A DNA stretch of 64,000 nucleotides from NCBI RefSeq assembly GCF_029760915.1, contig NZ_CP121685.1, positions 1,028,001 to 1,092,000 of the forward strand, written 5' to 3'. The DNA is from Olleya sp. YS. GTDB taxonomy: Bacteria; Bacteroidota; Bacteroidia; Flavobacteriales; Flavobacteriaceae. Made by a program: the position numbers and the translations under genes. This document shows, piece by piece, positions 55,400 to 64,000 of this stretch. Every line of letters starts with the position of its first letter. Position 1 is the first letter of the stretch. The notes beneath the pieces were generated by a model. The model searched no databases. It saw only the letters and a program-made list of their open reading frames with translations, and had not been told where the DNA came from.

Positions 55400-56268
55400 T
55401 ATTTAAAATCTATAAAATTAGTTGGGTTTACAGGGTAACCGTCACTCCAAAGCTCAAAATGTAAATGTGGTCCTGTACTTAATTCTCCAGTATTACCTGA
55501 GGTTGCTATGACTTCTCCTGCTTTAACTAAATCTCCTTGCGTTTTATTTAGTGAGGCATTATGTTTATAAACTGAGATTAGCCCATAACTGTGTTCTAAT
55601 ATTATTACGTGTCCTGTTTGAGCTGTCCATTCTGCAAAAATAACTGTTCCGTCTGCTGTGGCTTTTATTGGTGTGTCTTTTGCCAACACAATATCCACTG
55701 CGTAATGTTTTGTTTTGCTATCGTAATTTTCACTAATGGTTCCATTAGCTGGTGGAAATAATACAAAATTTGCTCTAGAGGTGGCGGTTTCAAATAAGCT
55801 ATACTTGTCTTCTTTATCTACTTTTTCTCTAAGCAACGAGTCTTCTTTTATTGGATCTAAATCTACTTGACTAGCTTCTAGTTTTGCAGCTTGAATAATG
55901 GAGTCTTTATTAAAGTTAACTGTGCTGACCTCTCCTTGTAGGACTTGTTTTATTGAGGCAAAATACTTTTCATTTAAATCAATAACACGCTGTAATGAAT
56001 CGGTTTTAAAACTTAGCTGAACTGCTTTTTTCTTTAACGATGTGGACGAATAGCCAGGAATGTATTCTTTTAAAGGAGTAAAGGCAATTAAAATTGTAGT
56101 GAATACAATTAAAAGTATTGCAGATAGCGATCCTAAAACAAAGACATTTAATCTTGATAAATTAAGTGACAACCGCTCTTCAAAAGTATCTTGATTTAAA
56201 ATGACTAAACGATACCTATGCAGTAGTTTCTTCTTGATTTTTTTAGATTTTTTTTCAGGTTTTGCCAT
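55399..56268 (-). CDS. M23 family murein peptidase, membrane-anchored
   Basis: The protein has 289 residues from ATG 56268; the frame extends 20 codons upstream to 56328 but those lie over a -7 element. A very basic N-terminus (EKKSKKIKKKLLHRYR) is followed by one membrane helix (about 39-60), a coiled coil, and the M23 domain. The zinc ligands are intact: HYAVD (HxxxD), and HLHFE near the C-terminus. It should cut peptidoglycan cross-links in the periplasm. This differs from the degenerate EnvC-like protein at 1-1158. Confidence 0.92.
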   Translation of the reverse strand: MAKPEKKSKKIKKKLLHRYRLVILNQDTFEERLSLNLSRLNVFVLGSLSAILLIVFTTILIAFTPLKEYIPGYSSTSLKKKAVQLSFKTDSLQRVIDLNEKYFASIKQVLQGEVSTVNFNKDSIIQAAKLEASQVDLDPIKEDSLLREKVDKEDKYSLFETATSRANFVLFPPANGTISENYDSKTKHYAVDIVLAKDTPIKATADGTVIFAEWTAQTGHVIILEHSYGLISVYKHNASLNKTQGDLVKAGEVIATSGNTGELSTGPHLHFELWSDGYPVNPTNFIDFK

Positions 56269-56276
56269 ATTAAAAA

Positions 56277-56284
56277 CAAAAGTA
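56277..56284 (-). promoter_or_regulatory. -7 promoter element for the M23 peptidase gene
   Basis: The minus strand reads TACTTTTG, exact to TAnnTTTG, 8 bases before ATG 56268, giving a very short leader. Confidence 0.45.
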
Positions 56285-56356
56285 AATAAATTAAGTTTTA
56301 CATTTAAAGGATATGCTAAAGTTAGCATTTAAACGTTATTATTAAAGTTTAATTAT

Positions 56357-56364
56357 TAACTTTG
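56357..56364 (+). promoter_or_regulatory. -7 promoter element for tatA
   Basis: TAACTTTG on the plus strand, exact to TAnnTTTG, 18 bases before ATG 56383. The -33 position has GTTATT, a weak match. Confidence 0.55.
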
Positions 56365-56382
56365 TGGTCTAAATTTTAAGTT

Positions 56383-56562
56383 ATGATTTCAGCAAGTATA
56401 TTTTTAGCAATTGGACCTTGGCAAATTGCTGTAGTAGTGGTTTTAGTATTACTACTTTTTGGAGGGAAAAAAATCCCAGAATTAATGCGAGGATTAGGTA
56501 GCGGAATAAAAGAGTTTAAAGACGCTAGTAAAGAAGACGATAAAAAAGAGGACACTAAGTAA
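56383..56562 (+). CDS. tatA: Twin-arginine translocase subunit TatA
   Basis: The protein has 59 residues. TatA forms the pore of the Tat system, which moves folded proteins with RR signal peptides across the inner membrane. It has a short N-terminal membrane helix with [16 protein letters not shown] (11-26), the hinge [20 protein letters not shown] (27-46) and a short acidic/basic tail. Only one TatA-type protein is present and tatC is not in this window. It has a clean promoter and its own terminator 22 bases downstream, so it is a single-gene unit. It lies divergent from the M23 gene. Confidence 0.95.
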   Translation: MISASIFLAIGPWQIAVVVVLVLLLFGGKKIPELMRGLGSGIKEFKDASKEDDKKEDTK

Positions 56563-56583
56563 TTAGTTGTTTAATAAATAATT

Positions 56584-56614
56584 AAAAACCCAATGTGATG
56601 CATTGGGTTTTTTT
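56584..56614. terminator. Terminator between tatA and the DUF4837 gene
   Basis: CCCAATG (56589-56595) pairs with CATTGGG (56601-56607) around TGATG, with A5 before and T7 after. It serves tatA on the plus strand and can also stop the minus-strand DUF4837 transcript. Confidence 0.85.
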
Positions 56615-56624
56615 GTGGATTATT

Positions 56625-57602
56625 TTATTTAATCTTTAGTGATTTAATAATAGATTCTAGCTCAAAGACATAATCGCGTTTGCTTACAGAAGGCGCAAAA
56701 GTAAACCCTTCTATAACAATGTAACGATTGTTAATTTTGTCTTCTACCATATAGTTTAAAAAGGGTCCAGCATTAAAGGTGTCTTTTATGTCCCAAGTGC
56801 TTCTAACTTCATAGGCTGGTTTGTTGTCTATAATAGTATTGAATAAAAAAGGTGTATAGGCTTCTTCTGTTTTCATGTAAGAGCCTTCAATTGGTCCAGG
56901 TATATACTTTTTACCTATACTATCTCTAATCTTAATAACTTGTTGTATAATATCGCCTTCTTTATCTATAGCATCTAATGGAATTTGATATACCATAAAA
57001 TTATTAGTTCCAGTAGTTAAGTTTTTTCTAACCCAAAAAAAGTTTTTATCTTCTTCAGCAATTCTGTAAACTGAAGGAAATTTAAGAGTTATTCCTAATT
57101 TTTTTTCGATGTTATTATTAACATGAAGAGATTTGTTTGTAAGCGCTTGACGCGCTTCAAGTTCTTGGTTTTTAAAGGTCTCTATTATTTTTTCTTTATT
57201 TGTTTTTAAGGTTTCAACGATTTGATTGTTGTCCTTTCCTCTTACTACAATAACTTTTTGTGGTCTTGCAAACACATCTGTTCCAATTTTTAGTCCTACA
57301 TCATCGCCAATTTCTATTTTTAAAACCGTTCTGTTTTTTGCTGCAAAACCAGAGAAGACTTTAGGTGGGATTTGATTAATGTCAAACATAGGTTCGTCCT
57401 GAGGTAATCCAGGTACTGTTGTTGTTAACACGTCTCTTATAGCATTCCCAACCTCTCCATTCCAAAGGTCATTGTTTACAACAACGCTAACATTGTAAAG
57501 ATTACCCGATGATTTTGGAACTATACGTTGATCTGTTTTTTTACTTTCTTCACAGGATAAGATTGTGCTTACTAATACAATTATTACAGCTAGTTTTTTC
57601 AT
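56625..57602 (-). CDS. DUF4837 family lipoprotein
   Basis: The protein has 325 residues with lipobox ILSC (Cys17). The mature part begins with SGNLYNVSVVVNNDLWNGEVGNAIRD and has the DUF4837 features as I recall them, a family confined to Bacteroidota and of unknown function. The DLWNGEVG region and the C-terminal YVFELESIIKSLK are conserved-looking. It lies 25 bases after the MltD-type gene and shares its transcript, which suggests a cell-wall link. Confidence 0.82.
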   Translation of the reverse strand: MKKLAVIIVLVSTILSCEESKKTDQRIVPKSSGNLYNVSVVVNNDLWNGEVGNAIRDVLTTTVPGLPQDEPMFDINQIPPKVFSGFAAKNRTVLKIEIGDDVGLKIGTDVFARPQKVIVVRGKDNNQIVETLKTNKEKIIETFKNQELEARQALTNKSLHVNNNIEKKLGITLKFPSVYRIAEEDKNFFWVRKNLTTGTNNFMVYQIPLDAIDKEGDIIQQVIKIRDSIGKKYIPGPIEGSYMKTEEAYTPFLFNTIIDNKPAYEVRSTWDIKDTFNAGPFLNYMVEDKINNRYIVIEGFTFAPSVSKRDYVFELESIIKSLKIK

Positions 57603-57627
57603 TTTTATAAAAAGTTTAAGTGACTAT

Positions 57628-59205
57628 TTACCCTTTAGAGATAATTAACTTCATTCCAGGTTTTAACTTAGTACCACTAATATCGTTCCAATCTTTAATA
57701 TTTTGAACAGAAACTCCAGTAAATTTTTGAGAGATGCTCCATAAGCTATCACCTTGTTGTACTATATAGGTTTCACCTTTTGTAGGTTTAGTACTTTTTT
57801 TTGTTGAAGCTATTGGCTTCTTTACAGCCACTCCGTTTCTTGGATAAATAGTTAGACGTTGCCCAATTTTTAAATTATTACTGCGTAATCCGTTCCATTG
57901 CTTGATTTGACTTACTCTAACGCCATATTTTCTGGCAATTTTTCCTAAATAATCACCTTGTTTAACGGTGTATCGCGTTTTGGTGTCTGCGTTAAAAAAT
58001 TGTGGTAGTGGCTTTTCACGCTTTTCAAATTCTGCTTTAGCATGAGCATACAATTGGTCTTCGTTATTTACAAACGCACCAATAATAGCTCTTGGTAAAC
58101 GTAACGTGTAGTTTTTTCCTTCAATAAAAGGAATGATATCTAATTTGTACGCAGGATTTAAAAACTGAAGTGTTTCAATCTCAACACCTGTAAACTCTGA
58201 CACTTGATCTAAGGTAATCATTTGTTTCACATGGATCGTGTCAGTTTCTATTAAATGAAACTCTGGTCTGTGTTGCACAAAACCATGTTCTTTTGCATAT
58301 TCAAAAATATACATCGTTGCTAAAAAAGCTGGCACATAGCCTGCAGTTTCACGAGGTAGGTTTTGGCGAATATTCCAATAGTTTTGGTAACCTCCAGAAC
58401 GTCTAATAGCTTTGCTAACGTTTCCTGGTCCAGAGTTATATGCTGCTAAAGCTAAGTCCCAATCACCAAAAAGTTTGTACAATCTTGATAAATAGGTTGC
58501 AGCTGCTTTAGTAGATTTAATTGGGTCACTACGCTCATCAACATAACTGCTAACATCCAATCCGTATTGTTTACCTGTGGCAAACATAAATTGCCACAAA
58601 CCAGTTGCACCAACTCTTGAACGAGCACGTGGCTTTAATGCGGATTCTACAATTGCAAGATATTTCATTTCTAAAGGAATGTCTTGATTATCTAACTCTC
58701 GTTCAAACATTGGGAAGTAATAATTACTTAGTCCCATGAGGCGCTCAAAAGATTGATGGCGATTCTTTAAAAAAGATTTGATAACACTTTCTAATGCAGG
58801 ATTATATTCTACGTTAAATGGTGTTTTTGCGTTCAAACGCGCTAACCTTGCTTTTAATGTATCTGTAGTTAGCTCTGGGTAATACACTGCATTGTACTTT
58901 AAATCTGCAACATCTCTATAAATAGTGTCAAAAAGGGTTGTGCTATACAACTCATCCAGCCATTTTTTATCGATGTTTGATGCAAATGCATCGTCTTGTA
59001 GTACTTTAGGTAATTCTACCGATTGTAGTGCTTCTATTGATTTTTTAAAATAGGCTTGACCATCAATAATTGTATCAATAACATAATCTTCTCCTGCTAT
59101 TAGTTGGTCTTGAGTTAATCGCGTATTAGAATTCTCTTGAGTATAGCCAAAAAAACTTACTGATAACAATATAATTAAAACGATTTGTGTTTTTACTTGC
59201 TGCAT
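57628..59205 (-). CDS. mltD: MltD-type lytic transglycosylase with two LysM domains
   Basis: The enzyme cleaves the glycan strand of peptidoglycan to anhydro-muropeptides. The protein has 525 residues: signal peptide (to about 22), SLT domain (about 165-300) with catalytic Glu187 in AIVESAL and the conserved GATGLWQFM and AYNSGPGNV, a linker, then two LysM repeats (about 412-455 and 478-523: TVKQGDYLGKIARKYG and VQQGDSLWSISQKF) that bind peptidoglycan. It is followed by the DUF4837 lipoprotein gene. Confidence 0.95.
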   Translation of the reverse strand: MQQVKTQIVLIILLSVSFFGYTQENSNTRLTQDQLIAGEDYVIDTIIDGQAYFKKSIEALQSVELPKVLQDDAFASNIDKKWLDELYSTTLFDTIYRDVADLKYNAVYYPELTTDTLKARLARLNAKTPFNVEYNPALESVIKSFLKNRHQSFERLMGLSNYYFPMFERELDNQDIPLEMKYLAIVESALKPRARSRVGATGLWQFMFATGKQYGLDVSSYVDERSDPIKSTKAAATYLSRLYKLFGDWDLALAAYNSGPGNVSKAIRRSGGYQNYWNIRQNLPRETAGYVPAFLATMYIFEYAKEHGFVQHRPEFHLIETDTIHVKQMITLDQVSEFTGVEIETLQFLNPAYKLDIIPFIEGKNYTLRLPRAIIGAFVNNEDQLYAHAKAEFEKREKPLPQFFNADTKTRYTVKQGDYLGKIARKYGVRVSQIKQWNGLRSNNLKIGQRLTIYPRNGVAVKKPIASTKKSTKPTKGETYIVQQGDSLWSISQKFTGVSVQNIKDWNDISGTKLKPGMKLIISKG

Positions 59206-59244
59206 TTATCTGTTATTTATTGTATAACGTTAAAGAGCTTAAAA

Positions 59245-60432
59245 TTATTCTAAAATGGCTGCAATACCAGGTAATGTTTTACCTTCTAGGCTTTCTAGCA
59301 TGGCACCACCACCAGTACTGACGTAGCTTACTTTGTTTTCAAAACCAAACTGTTTTACTGCTGCAACAGAGTCTCCACCACCAACTAATGAAAACGCACC
59401 TTTTTTGGTTGCTTCTGCAATAGAATTACCTAGCTCTATGGTTCCGTTTGCGAAGCTTTCCATTTCAAATACGCCTAATGGACCATTCCAGAGAATGGTT
59501 TTACATTGCATCACTACATCATGGAATATTGCTTTAGATTTTGGTCCAGCATCTAATCCTTGCCAACCGTCTGGAATTTTTGTTACATCCATGACTTGTG
59601 TATCTGCATCGTTGCTAAAAGCATTAGCTGCTAATACATCTACTGGTAAGTGTATCTGGACATTTTTAGCTTTGGCTTGTTTCAAAATATCTAAAGCCAA
59701 GTCCATTTTATCGTCTTCACAAATAGAGTCTCCAACACTTCCTCCTTGCGCTTTTATGAAGGTAAATGTCATTCCACCACCTATAATTAGATGGTCTACT
59801 TTGTCTAATATATTTTCAATAATTGTAATTTTTGAAGATACTTTTGCACCTCCAAGCACAGCCAACACTGGTTTTTCACCAGTCTTCATTACTTTATCAA
59901 TACTTTTTATTTCTTGCTCCAATAAATGTCCAAAGCATTTTTTTTCTGGAAAAAACTGAGCAATTATTGTTGTTGAGGCATGTGCCCTATGTGCAGTACC
60001 AAATGCATCGTTAACGTAAATGTCTCCAAGTTTAGCTAGTTTTTCAGCGAAAGCGGTATCTCCTTTTGTTTCTTCGTCGTAAAAACGAAGGTTTTCTAAA
60101 ATCAAGATTTTACCAGGTTCTAAATTGGAAGCTGCTTCTTCAGCTTCAGATCCAATACAATCCGAAACAAATTGAGTTTCTACACCAATAATATCTTCAA
60201 CTTTATTAACGATGTGTTTAAGCGAAAACTCCTCTTGCATACCTTTTGGTCTTCCTAAGTGCGACATTAAAATACAGCTTCCTCCATCTTCTAAAACTTT
60301 TATAATGGTTGGTTTTGCAGCTTGTATCCTAGTTACGTCTGTAACATTAAAATCTGCATCTAATGGAACGTTAAAATCTACGCGTATTAAAGCTTTTTTG
60401 TCTTTAAAATTAAAATCGTTAAGTGTCTTCAT
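59245..60432 (-). CDS. pgk: Phosphoglycerate kinase
   Basis: This is the glycolytic enzyme making ATP from 1,3-bisphosphoglycerate. ATG 60432 gives 395 residues, the usual length; a start at 60456 would overlap the upstream gene by eight bases and add eight odd residues. Signatures: [42 protein letters not shown] and GGGDSVAAV. It lies 16 bases after the SPOR gene and 39 before mltD, so it may be read from the SPOR gene's promoter. Confidence 0.97.
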   Translation of the reverse strand: MKTLNDFNFKDKKALIRVDFNVPLDADFNVTDVTRIQAAKPTIIKVLEDGGSCILMSHLGRPKGMQEEFSLKHIVNKVEDIIGVETQFVSDCIGSEAEEAASNLEPGKILILENLRFYDEETKGDTAFAEKLAKLGDIYVNDAFGTAHRAHASTTIIAQFFPEKKCFGHLLEQEIKSIDKVMKTGEKPVLAVLGGAKVSSKITIIENILDKVDHLIIGGGMTFTFIKAQGGSVGDSICEDDKMDLALDILKQAKAKNVQIHLPVDVLAANAFSNDADTQVMDVTKIPDGWQGLDAGPKSKAIFHDVVMQCKTILWNGPLGVFEMESFANGTIELGNSIAEATKKGAFSLVGGGDSVAAVKQFGFENKVSYVSTGGGAMLESLEGKTLPGIAAILE

Positions 60433-60448
60433 TAATAAAATTATGTGT

Positions 60449-62023
60449 TTAGTCAAGGTTGGCTTTTAAAACCCAAGTATCTCTATATCTGTAATTTGTT
60501 TTTAAATCTTCCATTAATTTAAAAGCGTCTTCTGGTGTGTCGCTTCGTAATAAATACACATAATTCCAGTTGTTTTTTGGGTTTATAAACGCATTAGCTT
60601 CATACCCTTTTTTTATAAGACTAGACGTCCATTTCCCTGCTCTTGCTGGCTCTGCAAAAACACCAGTGACAACATAATAACCACCTTCAATTCCTGCAAT
60701 TGCAGTAGACTTTTTGTTTTTCAAGTAGTTAAACGCACTAGAATTTAATCCTCTTTTGAAGTAGCGATAAGGTTTGCGCTTTTCTTTGGTGTCGTAGCTT
60801 GGTACAGTTTCTGGTTGAGCTCTTACTATTTCTGGAGCCACATTAGCGCTTTGACTGGCTTGTGGGTTGTTTTCTTGAACGATGTCATCAAAATAAGTTT
60901 GCGCAATTTCTGTTTGAAACGCAGTAAAATAAAGATAAAAACGGTCTGATTGTGTTTTTAGGCGCAAAGTAGTTTCGCTTGTGCTATTACTAATAATTGC
61001 GTTGTTATAGTTTGGTATGTCTAGTTTGGCAATGTCAAACCCTAATGTGTTTTCGCTATTTGGTAGTCGGTCTCTGTTTTTAATACTGTTATTGGTAATC
61101 GAGCTATTAAAAAAGTTTTGCTGAAAACGCGCTCCATTACTAAGTGATTGGAAGCTACCATCACGTTGTTTAATAATTGCAAATTCGTCTCCTTCTAAAG
61201 CAGCATCACCTTCTATTGCAGATAAAACAACTGATGTTTTTACATCGCCTTTTTCTACTGATTTAAAGTTTTTAAAGTTTAAATCTAATGGCTCTTCTTT
61301 ATTTACTAAAGCAAAACCATGGTAGGTTGATATGTACTTTGGGTTATCTGTTGGTGATTGATACACCACATATAACATCCATCCTGCAGCACTTCCGCCA
61401 GATAAATAACCTTGTGTTGCTTTTACATTTGCAACCACATAGTTTCCTGATTTTGTTTCTGCGTCCTTTAATAATTGTGTAACATCTGCATAACATACAT
61501 AAGGAGAGTTGATAGCATGTGTAACGTTTGTAGAGCCATCATATATGACTTGACCAGTAATGTCTTGATAGTCTTGGTTGGGTAATTGAAATTTAATTTG
61601 GTTTATAACAGGAGAGCGTTCTCCGTTACCTCTATAATCATAATTTCCTTTTTGTTCTTTACGTGTACCTTTTTCGTAAGCGTATGTAGCAGTCCAATAT
61701 AATCCTGCGTAGGCAATTTTTTTAAAATCTGATGGTAAGGTTAGTGTCGCTTGACTAGAGCAAAATGTTTCTTTGTCGCTATCAATGTCTACATAGCGCA
61801 TTTTAGTATCGTCATTATTAACTAACGTATTATTAAAGGCGTCTTTATCGTCTTCACTTAAAATATTATTGCCTATTACTGCAACATCACCAAAAATATA
61901 AAACTCATTTTGGGACTCAAAAGCAACTCCATCTCCAAAAGCATTTGCTTTTAGCTCTGTGTCTTGGGCATTAACGTGGCTAATACAAATTAAGAAAAAA
62001 AGTAAACCTAATAATCTTTTCAT
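60449..62023 (-). CDS. Secreted protein with C-terminal SPOR-like domain
   Basis: The protein has 524 residues with a signal peptide ending near residue 19 (VNA|Q). The N-terminal two thirds (about 30-375) form a beta-rich domain with [31 protein letters not shown] and [10 protein letters not shown], which resembles the AGLYWGG-type domains of large surface proteins; I cannot name it. The C-terminal 80 residues (about 440-524), with [27 protein letters not shown], look like a SPOR domain, which binds peptidoglycan lacking stem peptides at division sites. The start is supported by a -7 element at 62060-62053. Function unknown. Confidence 0.75.
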   Translation of the reverse strand: MKRLLGLLFFLICISHVNAQDTELKANAFGDGVAFESQNEFYIFGDVAVIGNNILSEDDKDAFNNTLVNNDDTKMRYVDIDSDKETFCSSQATLTLPSDFKKIAYAGLYWTATYAYEKGTRKEQKGNYDYRGNGERSPVINQIKFQLPNQDYQDITGQVIYDGSTNVTHAINSPYVCYADVTQLLKDAETKSGNYVVANVKATQGYLSGGSAAGWMLYVVYQSPTDNPKYISTYHGFALVNKEEPLDLNFKNFKSVEKGDVKTSVVLSAIEGDAALEGDEFAIIKQRDGSFQSLSNGARFQQNFFNSSITNNSIKNRDRLPNSENTLGFDIAKLDIPNYNNAIISNSTSETTLRLKTQSDRFYLYFTAFQTEIAQTYFDDIVQENNPQASQSANVAPEIVRAQPETVPSYDTKEKRKPYRYFKRGLNSSAFNYLKNKKSTAIAGIEGGYYVVTGVFAEPARAGKWTSSLIKKGYEANAFINPKNNWNYVYLLRSDTPEDAFKLMEDLKTNYRYRDTWVLKANLD

Positions 62024-62052
62024 TTTAAAAAATTAAAACTGTTTATAATCTC

Positions 62053-62060
62053 CAAATATA
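62053..62060 (-). promoter_or_regulatory. -7 promoter element for the SPOR-pgk unit
   Basis: The minus strand reads TATATTTG, exact to TAnnTTTG, 29 bases before ATG 62023. The -33 site is unclear. Confidence 0.5.
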
Positions 62061-62138
62061 TACAAATACTGCGATACTTTAAATTTGTAACACTAAAATC
62101 AATCTTTAAATAAAATAGTTTATAATTGTCAGGAAAAC

Positions 62139-62146
62139 TATATTTG
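62139..62146 (+). promoter_or_regulatory. -7 promoter element for the delta' gene (leaderless or nearly so)
   Basis: TATATTTG on the plus strand, exact to TAnnTTTG, ending 4 bases before ATG 62151. Transcription would start at or next to the ATG. No -33 TTG with normal spacing was seen. Confidence 0.5.
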
Positions 62147-62150
62147 TGCT

Positions 62151-63305
62151 ATGCTTTTTAGTGATATTTTAGGTCTAAATCATATAAAAAAACACTTGAC
62201 AACAAGTGCAGACAATGGTCGTATACCTCATGCGCAACTATTTGTTGGTCCTGAAGGATCCGGAACGTTACCTGTAGCTATTGCTTATGCACAATACATC
62301 TTATGTAAAAACACTAGCGGTGAAAATATAGGCGAAAACGAATCTTGTAATGTAAAGTTTAATAATTTCACGCATCCTGATTTACATTTCGCATTTCCCG
62401 TAACCTCAACAGGTAAGGTAAAAAAACATCCTGTATCATCTCATTTTTTAGAAGAATGGAGGCAGCTTTTAAAAGAACAACCATATGGTAACTTGTTTGA
62501 TTGGTACCGCTTATTAGGCGTAGACAACAAACAAGGTCAAATTGGTGTTGATGAAGCATTAGATATTGTAAAGGCTTTAAGTTTGAAGTCTTATGAAGGC
62601 GGTTACAAAGTAATGTTGATTTGGATGGCTGAAAAAATGAATACGCAAGCAGCCAATAAACTACTTAAGCTAATTGAAGAACCGCCTAACAAAACTGTTT
62701 TTATACTTATTGCAGAAGAGGAAGAACAAATATTAAGCACGATTAGATCGCGTTGTCAGATACTACATTTTCCACCTTTAGCTGAAGACGATATTAAAAA
62801 CGGAATTATTAAACAGTTTAATCTAAATGAAGCTACAGCCACAAAAATTGCACATCAATCTGATGGAAATTATAATAAGGCTTGCGATTTAGTCTATCAT
62901 GACAGTGAAGACGACCAATTTGAACAATGGTTTATCTTCTGGATTAGAGCTGCTTTTAAAGCAAAAGGAAATAAAGCTGCAATACACGATTTAATTGGTT
63001 GGAGTGAAGATATTGCTAAAACAGGTCGTGAAACACAAAAGCAATTTTTAAATTTTTGTTTAGACTTTTTTAGACAAGCCATGCTTTTAAATTATGGTGC
63101 TGAAGACTTGGTGTACTTTGAAACTAAAAGTAAGAATTTTGATTTGGCTAAGTTTGCTCCTTTTGTGCACAACAACAATATTTTAGATATTTCAAACGAA
63201 TTAAATGACGCTATTTACCACATAGAACGAAACGGAAACTCTAAAATTATTCTTACCGACTTATCCATTAAATTAACACGATTATTACACGCTAAACAAG
63301 ATTAA
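62151..63305 (+). CDS. holB: DNA polymerase III subunit delta'
   Basis: This is a clamp-loader subunit. The protein has 384 residues, with AAA+ features: a degenerate Walker A VGPEGSGTLP in which the Lys is Thr (delta' does not hydrolyse ATP in E. coli), LKLIEEPPNKTVFILI and the sensor-like STIRSRCQILHF. The zinc site has only two visible cysteines in the expected region (ILCKNTS and NESCNVKF). The C-terminal collar helices follow. The next gene begins one base after the stop. Confidence 0.9.
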   Translation: MLFSDILGLNHIKKHLTTSADNGRIPHAQLFVGPEGSGTLPVAIAYAQYILCKNTSGENIGENESCNVKFNNFTHPDLHFAFPVTSTGKVKKHPVSSHFLEEWRQLLKEQPYGNLFDWYRLLGVDNKQGQIGVDEALDIVKALSLKSYEGGYKVMLIWMAEKMNTQAANKLLKLIEEPPNKTVFILIAEEEEQILSTIRSRCQILHFPPLAEDDIKNGIIKQFNLNEATATKIAHQSDGNYNKACDLVYHDSEDDQFEQWFIFWIRAAFKAKGNKAAIHDLIGWSEDIAKTGRETQKQFLNFCLDFFRQAMLLNYGAEDLVYFETKSKNFDLAKFAPFVHNNNILDISNELNDAIYHIERNGNSKIILTDLSIKLTRLLHAKQD

Positions 63306-63306
63306 C

Positions 63307-64000
63307 TTGACTGCTAAGACATCTTTTTTTGTAATTATCAATCCTGTTTCCGGAAATGGAAAAGGAAAAACAATTTGGCAATATATTAAACCTAAACTTA
63401 ATCAACGTTACACGATTCAGTTTGCCTACAGCGAGTATTCAAAACATGAAATTGAAATAACCAAAGCTGCCATAAAAAACGGCTTTAAGCATTTTATAAT
63501 TATTGGTGGAGACGGTACTTTAAACAACTTTATCAATGGTGTTTTCGGTCAAAAAGATATTGCTAGCAGTGCTATTACATTTGGAGTCATTCCTGTTGGC
63601 ACAGGAAATGATTGGGTAAAAACTTATAACATCCCAAAAAATATTAATAAAGCACTTCAAATCATTATAAATGGACATACCAACACTCAAGATGTTGGAT
63701 GTATAAGTTATTCAAATAACCTTTTACCTAACTCCTATTTTATAAATTTAGCAGGTGTTGGCTACGACGGATTAGTTGTAAATCTTGTTAAAGATAATAG
63801 GTCTTACGGAAAGTTCACATATGTTTTAGGAGCCATAAAAGGGTTGTCTAATGTTAAACTTTTTGATGTTACTATAACTAAAAATAAAGACGTTTTACAA
63901 TACACTAATTGTTTTATGATTCAAATAGGCTTATGTAAATATACAGGTTCTAGTATGCGGCTTACTAAGCAACCAGACCCTAAAGACGGTTTGTTTGACA
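63307..64000 (+). CDS. Diacylglycerol/lipid kinase family protein, 3' end cut by window edge
   Basis: The gene runs off the right edge; 231 residues are visible. The family (YegS/BmrU/DgkB) phosphorylates diacylglycerol or related lipids. It shows FVIINPVSGNGKGK (about 8-21), the catalytic-loop GGDGTLNNF (67-75), VIPVGTGNDW and LAGVGYDGLVV. The start is TTG 63307, one base after the delta' stop; an in-frame stop at 63274-63276 and the absence of ATG in between leave it as the best choice. The two genes are probably translationally coupled. Confidence 0.92.
   Translation, partial: MTAKTSFFVIINPVSGNGKGKTIWQYIKPKLNQRYTIQFAYSEYSKHEIEITKAAIKNGFKHFIIIGGDGTLNNFINGVFGQKDIASSAITFGVIPVGTGNDWVKTYNIPKNINKALQIIINGHTNTQDVGCISYSNNLLPNSYFINLAGVGYDGLVVNLVKDNRSYGKFTYVLGAIKGLSNVKLFDVTITKNKDVLQYTNCFMIQIGLCKYTGSSMRLTKQPDPKDGLFD

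Noticed and set aside
59333-59959. A 208-codon open frame on the plus strand inside pgk
   Set aside because: It is antisense to a highly conserved enzyme, its Cys/Ser/Pro-rich product matches no family, and the open frame follows from pgk codon use.

Overview
The window is 64 kb of AT-rich chromosomal DNA from a member of the Bacteroidota, almost certainly a marine-type Flavobacteriaceae (close in style to Olleya, Lacinutrix, Winogradskyella or Psychroserpens; the genus is a guess). The signs are the lineage-specific families (DUF4292, DUF4254, DUF4837, DUF5687, GH3-like, the PorW/SprE lipoprotein of the type IX secretion/gliding machinery), the split ATP synthase operon, the lack of Shine-Dalgarno sequences, and several promoters with the Bacteroidota -7 element TAnnTTTG. 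No tRNA, rRNA, CRISPR, insertion sequence or prophage gene was seen, and no gap over 300 bases lacks a gene.

Layout. 1-7.4 kb (minus): envelope and housekeeping genes: an EnvC-like amidase activator (cut by the window edge), DUF4292 lipoprotein, TPR protein, sugar nucleotidyltransferase, dUTPase, a flippase and two tandem paralogous lipoproteins. 7.5-16.2 kb (minus): porW/sprE, bactofilin, atpZ-like, a small membrane protein, then atpB-E-F-H-A-G without atpD/atpC. 16.4-19.7 kb (minus): a PadR-controlled ABC exporter unit. 19.8-26.1 kb (both strands): a PaaE-like reductase, GT9 + DUF4254, upp, two membrane proteins and purD.

26.1-53.9 kb: a large surface-polysaccharide locus, nearly all on the minus strand. 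Going with transcription: an uncharacterised 560-residue protein, Wzz, dTDP-L-rhamnose synthesis (rfbB-A-C-D), UDP-HexNAc epimerase and dehydrogenase (UDP-HexNAc uronic acid), two DNRLRE-type lipoproteins, a Wzy-like protein, Wzx, a second Wzy-like protein, a GT2, then a CTP-transferase / deacetylase-like / LicD / phosphoesterase cassette, a third Wzy/ligase-like protein, a PglC-type phosphosugar transferase with its aminotransferase and 4,6-dehydratase, UDP-glucose dehydrogenase and UDP-xylose synthase, a WcaJ-type phosphosugar transferase and a GT2. A CapK/PaaK-like adenylate-forming protein faces this locus from the other strand. The gene set predicts one or two glycans built from rhamnose, an amino-uronic acid, xylose or glucuronate, and a 4-amino-6-deoxy sugar, perhaps with a LicD-added phosphodiester group.

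53.9-64 kb: a GH3-like protein, an M23 peptidase, tatA (59 residues), a DUF4837 lipoprotein, an MltD-type transglycosylase, pgk, a secreted SPOR protein, DNA polymerase III delta' and the start of a lipid kinase gene cut by the right edge.

The most interesting points are: the nucleoside-phosphorylase-like C-terminal half of the unknown 560-residue protein; the CTP-transferase/LicD cassette; the paired DNRLRE lipoproteins inside the glycan locus; and a repeated intergenic palindrome whose stem arms covary. No feature clearly amounts to a wholly new system.
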